Origin: JAWLGW01 sp964569055
GTDB lineage: Bacteria > Planctomycetota > J058
Length of the DNA: 6,935 nucleotides
NCBI GenBank assembly: GCA_964569055.1
Contig: CAZMSZ010000390.1
Location: 1 to 6,935 of the forward strand
Direction of reading: 5' to 3'
Below, one piece after another: positions 1 to 4,679 of the stretch; the first letter of the stretch is position 1; every line of letters begins with the position of its first letter. Below the pieces are notes generated by a model. The model did no database searches and was not told where the DNA came from. It saw only the letters and a program-made list of their open reading frames with translations. Made by a program: the position numbers and the translations under genes.

Positions 1-1775
1 TCGGGTTCTGGGCGCAGCGCCGCGACTCCGACCGCGACGTGGAGCACTACTTCCTCTCGGCCCGCAACCTGCCCTGGTGGATCGCGGGCGCCTCCATGGC
101 GGCCTCGGCGTTCTCGATCGACACGCCGCTGTACGTGGCGCGGCTGACCCGGACCGAGGGGGTGTTCCGCAACTGGGAGTGGTGGTTCTACGGGATCTCG
201 GGCGTCCTCGGCGCGGTGGTCATGGCGCGCTACTGGCGTCGGGCCGGGGTCATGACCGACCTCGAGCTGCTCCGCATGCGCTACTTCGGCCGGGCGGCCG
301 ACGTGCTGCGCGTGGGGCGGGCGCTGTTCTTCGGGCTGCTGTTCAACCCGCTCGGCATGGCGGCGGTGATCGCGGCCTTGATCCAGGTGCTCGGCGTGGT
401 GGAGCCGAGCTTCGTCGACCCGGAGAGCCGCTGGCCCACGGGGAACGGCGTGCTCCTGATCGGCGGGGTGGTCGCCGTCACGGTCACCTACTCGGTGCTG
501 TCGGGCTTCACCGGCGTGGTGCTCACCGACGTGGCGCAGTTCGTGCTCGCCATGCTGGGGGCGGTCGTGATGGCCGTGTTCGCGGTGAACGAGGTCGGCG
601 GCCTGAGCGCCCTGGTCGCGCACCCCGCCGTCGAGCCCAAGCTGGCCTTCATGCTGCCGGGCGAGGCGGCGGGCCCCGAGGCCTGGTCCCGGGCGGCCAC
701 GGGCCTGGCGATCTTCCTGGGCGTGTCGTGGTGGACCTACGTCAACGCGGACGGCGGCGGGAAGTACGTGCAGCGCATGGCGAGCTGCCGCGACGAGCGC
801 GAGAGCGAGCGCGCCACCTGGTTCGCCACGATCACGTTCGTGGCGCTGCGCTCGTGGCCCTGGATCCTGGTGGGGCTGGCCGGGCTGATCCTGTTCCCCG
901 ATCCGGCGACCGACCCCGAACGGGTCTATCCGCTCCTCATGATGCAGCTCGACGCCGGCTGGCGCGGGGTGGTGTTCGCCTCGCTGCTCGCGGCCTTCAT
1001 GTCGACGATCGACACCCAGCTCAACTGGGGAGCGAGCTACCTGATCAACGACGCGCTCAAGCCCTACCTGCTGCCCGGGCGCAGCGAGCGGTTCTACGTG
1101 CTCGCCGCGCGGCTGTGCGCCGTGCCCACGCTCGGCATGGTGCTCCTGTTCTTCTACTACCAGGCCACCGCCGGCGCCCCGAGCGCCCCGAGCGCCACCG
1201 GCGCGGCGGGCTCGCAGCTGAACGCGCTGCAGGTCACCAACTTCCTGCGGGGCGTGCTCCTGGTCTCGAGCGGCCTGGGCGCGGTCTACCTGCTGCGCTG
1301 GTTCTGGTGGCGCCTCACCGCCTGGGGCGAGGTGGGGGCCATGGTCGCGGCCCCGCTCAGCGCCTGGGTGTTCAAGGAGGTGCTCGGGCTCCCCTTCGCA
1401 CCCGCGACGCTCGCGATCACGGCGGTCACCGTCGCGGTGGCGATGGTGGTCTCGCTGCTCACGCCGCCCGGCCCGGCCGCGCGCGAGCACCTCGCGGCGT
1501 TCGTGGCCAAGGTCCGCCCGGCGGGGGCCTGGGGGCCGTTCCGCATGGCGGGCGCCCGCGGGCCGGGGCTGCTGCTGGTCGCGCGGTTCGTGGCCGGGAA
1601 CGCCACCCTGTTCGGGCTGACCTTCGCGATCGGCGGCCTGCTCCTCTCGAGGGGGGCGACCGTCGTGCTCGGCAATCTGGCGCTCCTCGGGGCCGGCGTC
1701 GCCCTCGACCGCTGGGCGGTCGCGCGGCTGACCGTGCTCGAGGGCGAGGCGGTCGCGCCCGGGGAGCCCGCGTGA
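1..1775 (+). CDS. Sodium:solute symporter (SSS/SLC5 family), 5'-truncated
   Basis: Inner-membrane secondary transporter that should couple sodium entry to uptake of a small solute; the substrate cannot be read from sequence. The frame is open from base 3, and residues before the first GTG (base 39) already fit the family, so the true start lies upstream of the window. About 590 residues are visible. Family hallmarks: EHYFLSARNLPWWIAGASM followed by SAFSIDTPLYVA at the N-terminal end (the first core helix of the LeuT-like fold), a VTYSVLSGFTGVVLTDVAQF segment near residues 160-180, and AAFMSTIDTQLNWGASYLIND near residue 330-350, where family members place the Na2-site Ser/Thr pair. A later LLRWFWWRLTAWGEVGAM segment is also typical. 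I count roughly 12-13 hydrophobic helices. A loop rich in Ala, Pro and Ser (around base 1170-1215) looks like a small insertion. The stop overlaps the next gene's start. The family call is firm; the substrate is unknown. Confidence 0.93.
   Translation, partial: GFWAQRRDSDRDVEHYFLSARNLPWWIAGASMAASAFSIDTPLYVARLTRTEGVFRNWEWWFYGISGVLGAVVMARYWRRAGVMTDLELLRMRYFGRAADVLRVGRALFFGLLFNPLGMAAVIAALIQVLGVVEPSFVDPESRWPTGNGVLLIGGVVAVTVTYSVLSGFTGVVLTDVAQFVLAMLGAVVMAVFAVNEVGGLSALVAHPAVEPKLAFMLPGEAAGPEAWSRAATGLAIFLGVSWWTYVNADGGGKYVQRMASCRDERESERATWFATITFVALRSWPWILVGLAGLILFPDPATDPERVYPLLMMQLDAGWRGVVFASLLAAFMSTIDTQLNWGASYLINDALKPYLLPGRSERFYVLAARLCAVPTLGMVLLFFYYQATAGAPSAPSATGAAGSQLNALQVTNFLRGVLLVSSGLGAVYLLRWFWWRLTAWGEVGAMVAAPLSAWVFKEVLGLPFAPATLAITAVTVAVAMVVSLLTPPGPAAREHLAAFVAKVRPAGAWGPFRMAGARGPGLLLVARFVAGNATLFGLTFAIGGLLLSRGATVVLGNLALLGAGVALDRWAVARLTVLEGEAVAPGEPA
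1761..1775 (+). promoter_or_regulatory. Ribosome binding site and GTGA start/stop overlap
   Basis: GGGGAG at 1761-1766 sits 5 bases before a GTG at 1772. The GTG shares bases with the TGA stop (1773-1775) of the symporter gene. A 4-base GTGA overlap with a purine-rich site just upstream is the usual arrangement for translational coupling, and it decides the start of the hydrolase gene. Confidence 0.75.
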
Positions 1776-2476
1776 GCGCGTCGACGAGCGAGCCGCGGGG
1801 CGAGCGTGAGCCGGTGGTCCTGCTCCACGGCCTGGGCCGCACCCGGCTCGCCATGCGGCCGGTCGCGCGGCACGTGGAGCGCCTGGGCTACGCGCCGATC
1901 AACCTGGGCTACTTCGGCCCGGCCGGGCTCGCCTACGGGGTGGAGCAGGTCACGGCCGCCCTCGCGGAGCGGCTGGCGCCGTTCGCGGGGCGCCCGGTCC
2001 ACTTCGTGACCCACAGCATGGGCGGGATCGTGGCGCGGGCCTACCTCGGGAGCGAAGCAGCGCGCGACCTGACCCCAGGTCGGCTGATCCAGCTCGCGCC
2101 GCCCAACCAGGGCGCCTGGCTGGCGGACGCCGTGCGCAAGGTGCCGCTCCTCGCCAAGGTGCGCGCGCTGCACGACCTCGGCACGGGCGGGCAGGCCGCG
2201 CCGCTCCCCAGCCTGCAGGGCTGGGAGGTAGGCGTGATCGCCGGGCGCAGCTTCGGCCCCTGGCACCGCGGCGAGGTGAGCGACGGGGTGGTCCGCGTAG
2301 CGGAGACCTACCTCCCCGAGGCGCGCGACTGGATCGTGCTCCCCCACTTCCACACCGTGATCATGGTCGCGCGCGACACGCGCGAGCACGTGGGCGCGTT
2401 CCTGCGCACGGGCCGCTTCGGCGAGGACGCGCCGCGGTTGCGGCGGGAGGGAGACGGGGGCGTGAGCGTTGGTTAG
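1772..2476 (+). CDS. Lipase/esterase-like alpha/beta hydrolase (234 aa)
   Basis: Serine hydrolase of the alpha/beta fold, probably an ester or lipid hydrolase. The residues are in canonical order: oxyanion-hole HGLG at 19-22, nucleophile elbow THSMGG with Ser82, a conserved QLAPPNQGAWLAD block at 107-119, likely catalytic Asp171 in GEVSDGVV, and likely catalytic His194 in PHFHTVIM. At 234 residues it is a compact form with little room for a lid, similar to small triacylglycerol-lipase-like or PGAP1-like proteins. I see no signal peptide or membrane segment, so it is predicted cytoplasmic. The GTG start is chosen because it overlaps the symporter stop, has GGGGAG 5 bases upstream, and the glycine-rich fold begins 15 residues later. 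An open frame continues upstream inside the symporter gene but is a shadow. The 3' end overlaps the convergent FadL-like gene by 4 bases. The substrate is unknown; coupling to a transporter may mean it processes the imported compound, which is inference. Confidence 0.9.
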   Translation: MSASTSEPRGEREPVVLLHGLGRTRLAMRPVARHVERLGYAPINLGYFGPAGLAYGVEQVTAALAERLAPFAGRPVHFVTHSMGGIVARAYLGSEAARDLTPGRLIQLAPPNQGAWLADAVRKVPLLAKVRALHDLGTGGQAAPLPSLQGWEVGVIAGRSFGPWHRGEVSDGVVRVAETYLPEARDWIVLPHFHTVIMVARDTREHVGAFLRTGRFGEDAPRLRREGDGGVSVG

Positions 2477-3765
2477 AAGCGCGTCGTGACGTTGAACCCG
2501 AGGTTCAGGATCACGCCGCCCGCCTCCCACTCGCCCAGGCCGCTCTGGTCGGCGCTGATCGTGGGGTGCCAGTGGATCTGCATGAACAGGTCCACGTCGA
2601 AGCTGGCGTCGCCGAGCGCCTGCTCGATCGTCTCCGCCGGGGCGGCCTCCTCGGGGCGAGCCGCCTCGCTCACGGCCTGCGGTTGCTTGCCGAACGACAG
2701 CCCGCAGCCGAGCGTGAAGGTGTGCTTGGGGCCGTCGACGAGCGCCGTGGGCTCGCCGTCCTGGTCGGGGACGGGGCTGGTGCGGAACGCGTAGCCGCCG
2801 CGCAGCACGAGCCAGTCGGCCGCGACCGCCTCGACGCCCAGCTTGGGGCTGACCACGTCGCGCATGCGGACGCGCTCGGTGAGCACCGTGCCCCCGCCGG
2901 AGACGACCAGGAACGGGCTGTCGTAGCGGGACCAGTGGTACCAGCCGAGGTCGAACGTGAACAGGAGCGACTCGCCCACGTTGACCGCGGTCCCGACCAC
3001 GACCTGGTGCGGGGTGAAGAACGTGATCGTCTCGAGGTCGAGCAGCGCCGCGCCCTGCACGTTGACGGGGAACTCGAGCTTGAACGAGATCTCGCTGCGG
3101 TAGGTCACGCCGAAGGAGATCCAGTCGGCCGGCATGAGCAGCACGCCGGCGATCAGCCCGGCGTCCGGCTCGAGGCGCAGCCCGAACTCCACGTCGTCGA
3201 GGCTGGCGTCGGTCGAGCCCGAGCCGTCCACGAACACCGAGGCCCCCAGCCCGAAGCTCAGCCAGTCGGTCGCCTTGACCGCGCCGGCCGCGACGAGGTG
3301 GAGGCGGTCGTGGCGCTCGCCGTAGCGGAAGAAGTCGGGCTCCGAGCCGTCGGTGGTGGCCTGCAGGTCGACCAGCCCGCGGGTCGGCAGGAACACGCCC
3401 AGCCCGAACGCGAACCGGTCCGGCACGTCGAACGGGATCGTCGAGGAGACGCCCACCGTGAAGGCCGACAGCGGCGGGATCCGCTCGGCCGCGCCGTCGC
3501 GCGGGCCGCCGGCCTCCGAGTCGAACGAAAGCATGTAGTGGCCGTAGGAGAAGCCGGCCGTCAGGTTGATGTGCCGCGAGAAGATCAAGCCGCCGGGGTT
3601 GTAGTGGGCGGCGGTCATGTCGCTGGCGAGCGCCGTGAACGCCCCGCCCATGGCCTGCGCGCGCGCCCCGAACCCGAACTCCTCGAAGTTGTCGGCCCGC
3701 GCCGCCGGGGCGAGCGCCAGCACGGCGCCCGCGGCGAACAGCGCGGCGCGGAACAGCGACTTCAC
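2473..3765 (-). CDS. FadL/OmpP1-like outer-membrane transport protein (430 aa)
   Basis: Outer-membrane beta-barrel of the FadL/TodX/OmpP1 family, whose known members pass long-chain fatty acids or aromatic hydrocarbons across the outer membrane. A signal peptide covers residues 1-24 (MKSLFR basic start, Ala/Leu core, cleavage after ARA before Asp25). The mature N-terminus reads FGFGARAQAMGGAFTALAS and then YNPGGL (55-60), matching the family's N-terminal plug with its NP motif. The rest alternates amphipathic strands with Gly/Asp/Ser turns, and the last residue is Phe430 after VILNLGFNVTTR, the expected BAM recognition signature. Odd: an Ala/Pro/Glu-rich stretch at about 363-385 separates the last strands from the barrel body. 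The GTG start at 3763-3765 is supported by the signal peptide and a GGGGG site 9 bases upstream. It stands alone on this strand, convergent with the hydrolase. The family is confident, the ligand unknown. Confidence 0.9.
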   Translation of the reverse strand: MKSLFRAALFAAGAVLALAPAARADNFEEFGFGARAQAMGGAFTALASDMTAAHYNPGGLIFSRHINLTAGFSYGHYMLSFDSEAGGPRDGAAERIPPLSAFTVGVSSTIPFDVPDRFAFGLGVFLPTRGLVDLQATTDGSEPDFFRYGERHDRLHLVAAGAVKATDWLSFGLGASVFVDGSGSTDASLDDVEFGLRLEPDAGLIAGVLLMPADWISFGVTYRSEISFKLEFPVNVQGAALLDLETITFFTPHQVVVGTAVNVGESLLFTFDLGWYHWSRYDSPFLVVSGGGTVLTERVRMRDVVSPKLGVEAVAADWLVLRGGYAFRTSPVPDQDGEPTALVDGPKHTFTLGCGLSFGKQPQAVSEAARPEEAAPAETIEQALGDASFDVDLFMQIHWHPTISADQSGLGEWEAGGVILNLGFNVTTRF

Positions 3766-3774
3766 GGCGAGGCA

Positions 3775-3779
3775 CCCCC
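3775..3779 (-). promoter_or_regulatory. Ribosome binding site of the FadL-like gene
   Basis: On the minus strand GGGGG (within TGGGGGTGCC) lies 9 bases before the GTG start at 3765. It is a G-rich rather than AGGAGG-type site, the only purine run close to the start, and it supports GTG rather than a more distant codon. Confidence 0.5.
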
Positions 3780-3788
3780 ACGCGAGCC

Positions 3789-3807
3789 CCGGGCGCGCGC
3801 CGCCCGG
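3789..3807 (-). other. GC hairpin in the putative leader of the FadL-like gene
   Basis: CCGGGCG (3789-3795) pairs perfectly with CGCCCGG (3801-3807) around a 5-base loop. If transcription starts near 3810 it would occupy most of the short leader and end about 10 bases upstream of the G-rich ribosome binding site. It may affect translation or message stability; no alternative pairing with the binding site was established. Confidence 0.4.
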
Positions 3808-3816
3808 ACGGGCCGG

Positions 3817-3822
3817 ATTCTA
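3817..3822 (-). promoter_or_regulatory. Candidate -10 element for the FadL-like gene
   Basis: On the minus strand TAGAAT differs from TATAAT at one position and is one of the few A/T-rich hexamers in this region. It would place a start site near 3810 and a leader of about 45 bases. No recognisable -35 lies 16-18 bases upstream, where the sequence is G/C only. Confidence 0.35.
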
Positions 3823-3893
3823 CGGGACAGCCGGCCCCGCCCGCGCGCCCGCCCGGGGCTCGGCCTCGAGGCGGCGTGCGCCCTGCTTGGTTT

Positions 3894-3914
3894 CTGGGGG
3901 GCTCCGCCCCCCAG
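3894..3914. repeat. Perfect GC-clamp palindrome, possible dispersed repeat
   Basis: An 8-bp arm (CTGGGGGG, 3894-3901) pairs with CCCCCCAG (3907-3914) around CTCCG. It is flanked by TTT on the left and AGAGTCCCCCC on the right, so no T-tract follows in either direction and it is not a standard intrinsic terminator. From memory, hairpins with G-runs around CTCCG recur between genes in several high-GC genomes, so a dispersed palindrome is the likeliest reading. That is recollection, not a search. Confidence 0.5.
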
Positions 3915-3923
3915 AGTCCCCCC

Positions 3924-3931
3924 GCTGTCGC
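3924..3931 (+). repeat. GCTGTCGC octamer copy
   Basis: One of eight exact copies of an octamer confined to the non-coding parts of this window. This one lies 9 bases after the GC-clamp palindrome and is followed by TGAAACGG. The other copies are at 4081, 4567 and 4612 (inverted), 6635 and 6833 (both inverted), 6851 and 6915. Confidence 0.5.
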
Positions 3932-3960
3932 TGAAACGGCGCGCCGCCGCGGCGACGCGG

Positions 3961-3982
3961 CTGGTTCGGTGTGAGGAACCAG
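3961..3982. other. 7-bp stem-loop followed by GGTGTC tandem
   Basis: CTGGTTC (3961-3967) pairs perfectly with GAACCAG (3976-3982) around the 8-base loop GGTGTGAG. Just downstream GGTGTC occurs twice in tandem (3982-3993). It looks like a structured intergenic element; I could not match it to a known RNA and it does not form a tRNA arm set. Confidence 0.4.
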
Positions 3983-4071
3983 GTGTCGGTGTCGGCGCCG
4001 CGTCGCCCGAAGCGGCGCTGCTCCTTGGCGAGAAAGCGCTCTGTAGTGCGAGAGGGGCTTCGGGCCCAGTG

Positions 4072-4096
4072 CCCGCTGGCGCTGTCGCCGAGCGGG
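4072..4096. other. Bulged hairpin containing an octamer copy
   Basis: CCCGCT (4072-4077) pairs with AGCGGG (4091-4096). Inside it GGCG (4078-4081) pairs with CGCC (4086-4089), leaving G4090 bulged and a CTGT tetraloop. The octamer GCTGTCGC (4081-4088) occupies the apex. A competing 5-bp stem, CGGGC (4061-4065) with GCCCG (4071-4075), overlaps the 5' arm, so two exclusive folds are possible. Confidence 0.4.
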
Positions 4097-4135
4097 CGTG
4101 CGCCCTGCGCCCGTGCCGGCCGGCGGCGCGGCTGG

Positions 4136-4141
4136 TACGCT
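4136..4141 (+). promoter_or_regulatory. Candidate -10 element for the 111-residue gene
   Basis: TACGCT keeps the T1, A2 and T6 positions of a -10 hexamer, in a stretch that is otherwise nearly all G/C. It would start transcription near 4148 with a leader of about 30 bases including AGGAGG. No convincing -35 is visible. Confidence 0.3.
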
Positions 4142-4166
4142 TGGAGACGGCGCCGAGCGGCGCGGC

Positions 4167-4172
4167 AGGAGG
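4167..4172 (+). promoter_or_regulatory. Perfect Shine-Dalgarno AGGAGG
   Basis: A consensus AGGAGG ends 5 bases before the ATG at 4178. It is by far the best ribosome binding site in the window. It fixes the start of the small gene and argues that this gene is real and strongly translated, although the open frame extends further upstream. Confidence 0.85.
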
Positions 4173-4177
4173 ACCCC

Positions 4178-4513
4178 ATGAGCGAGGTGTTCGGGATCGA
4201 GGGCGGCGGCAACCAGGGCGCGGCGCGCGAGGGCGCCCCCAAGCCCAAGCCCGGCCCGATCGGCGAGGGGCCGCAGGGCCGCTACATGCAGTACGACAAC
4301 GAGATGGGCGCCATGATGCTCAACCTCCCCCCGCGCTTCGCCAAGTACAAGGGCGAGCTCGAGGAGGACCTCATGGACGAGTTCTACGGCGAGTCCGCCG
4401 GCGGCAAGGAGCAGCACCGCTCGATCGACGAGTGGATCGCGGAGTGGATCCGCCGCAAGGAGGAGGAAGATCCCGATCTGTTGCGGCAGGGGGATGATGT
4501 CGACGCGTTTTGA
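4178..4513 (+). CDS. Small acidic protein of unknown function (111 aa)
   Basis: I do not recognise this protein. The N-terminal third is Gly/Pro/Lys-rich and probably flexible (GGGNQGAAREGAPKPKPGP, about 10-28). The middle holds GRYMQYDNEMGAMMLNLPPRF (34-54). The C-terminal half is charged and probably helical, with LEEDLMDEFYGE (61-72) and DEWIAEWIRRKEEEDPDLL (84-102). It has no cysteine, signal peptide or membrane segment, so it is predicted to be a soluble cytoplasmic acidic protein. The start is fixed by AGGAGG 5 bases upstream. Codon use supports a real gene: the first 96 codons all end in G or C. The last 15 do not: six end in A or T (GAA, four GAT, TTT), and a low-GC patch follows the stop. 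The tail may therefore have been replaced or extended. It is apparently monocistronic. A binding or regulatory role is conceivable but not shown. Confidence 0.8.
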   Translation: MSEVFGIEGGGNQGAAREGAPKPKPGPIGEGPQGRYMQYDNEMGAMMLNLPPRFAKYKGELEEDLMDEFYGESAGGKEQHRSIDEWIAEWIRRKEEEDPDLLRQGDDVDAF

Positions 4514-4566
4514 AGCGAAGACAACACGGAATATCAACAGAGAATAACAATCCGAATGCCAGAATG
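4466..4566. other. Low-GC, A-rich patch spanning the gene end
   Basis: GC falls to about 58% over the last 15 codons of the small gene and to 23 of 56 bases (41%) at 4511-4566. In that part A makes up 26 bases and T only 7. The flanks are far richer in GC. The patch ends abruptly at the octamer GCTGTCGC (4567). No gene, promoter pair or terminator is evident in it; an inserted foreign remnant or an unpaired spacer are both possible. Confidence 0.55.
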
Positions 4567-4619
4567 GCTGTCGCTCGAGGCGACACGCCTTGGCGCTGGC
4601 CTGGGCTCGGCGCGACAGC
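4567..4619. repeat. Inverted octamer pair with nested hairpin
   Basis: GCTGTCGC (4567-4574) and its exact complement GCGACAGC (4612-4619) bracket 37 bases. Nested in the left arm is a competing 6-bp hairpin, TGTCGC (4569-4574) with GCGACA (4580-4585) around TCGAG. It lies between the small gene and the hydrolase gene and could help end or protect the upstream transcript. No T-tract follows, so intrinsic termination is not supported. Confidence 0.5.
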
Positions 4620-4666
4620 TCCTGCTGGCCAGCCTCGAGCCCGTCGCGGCGCGGCGGCCGGCGCGA

Positions 4667-4672
4667 TAGCCT
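4667..4672 (+). promoter_or_regulatory. Candidate -10 element, leaderless start
   Basis: TAGCCT (TANNNT pattern, inside GCGATAGCCTGC) ends 7 bases before the ATG at 4680. A start site 7 bases after a -10 would coincide with the initiation codon. Upstream of that ATG there is no purine-rich Shine-Dalgarno, which is what a leaderless message would look like. No clear -35 is seen. Confidence 0.4.
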
Positions 4673-4679
4673 GCACGGC

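Larger units (their letters stand above)
3766..4177. other. 412-base divergent intergenic region
   Basis: Non-coding stretch between the FadL-like gene (leftward) and the 111-residue gene (rightward). It holds a hairpin in the putative FadL leader (3789-3807), a GC-clamp hairpin (3894-3914), a 7-bp stem (3961-3982), a bulged hairpin (4072-4096), two copies of GCTGTCGC (3924 and 4081), and one -10-like hexamer for each direction. Open frames crossing it are Arg/Gly/Pro-rich and match nothing I recognise, so I treat it as regulatory and repeat DNA. I see no tRNA-like fold and no T-tract terminator. Confidence 0.6.

Noticed and set aside
77..1771. Upstream extension of the hydrolase frame
   Set aside because: It runs in a second frame through the symporter with Arg/Gly-rich sequence. 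The alpha/beta fold begins only after the GTG at 1772.
3961..4020. tRNA-like element because of GGTTC
   Set aside because: Only one stem forms; there are no acceptor, D and anticodon arms.
3820..4248. Minus-strand 142-codon frame in the divergent gap
   Set aside because: No ribosome binding site or recognisable domain, mixed codon use, and it crosses several palindromes and the start of the small gene.
2566..4497. Plus-strand 643-codon frame over the FadL-like gene and the divergent region
   Set aside because: It is antisense to a gene with signal peptide and barrel signatures, then out of frame with the small gene; charged low-complexity translation.
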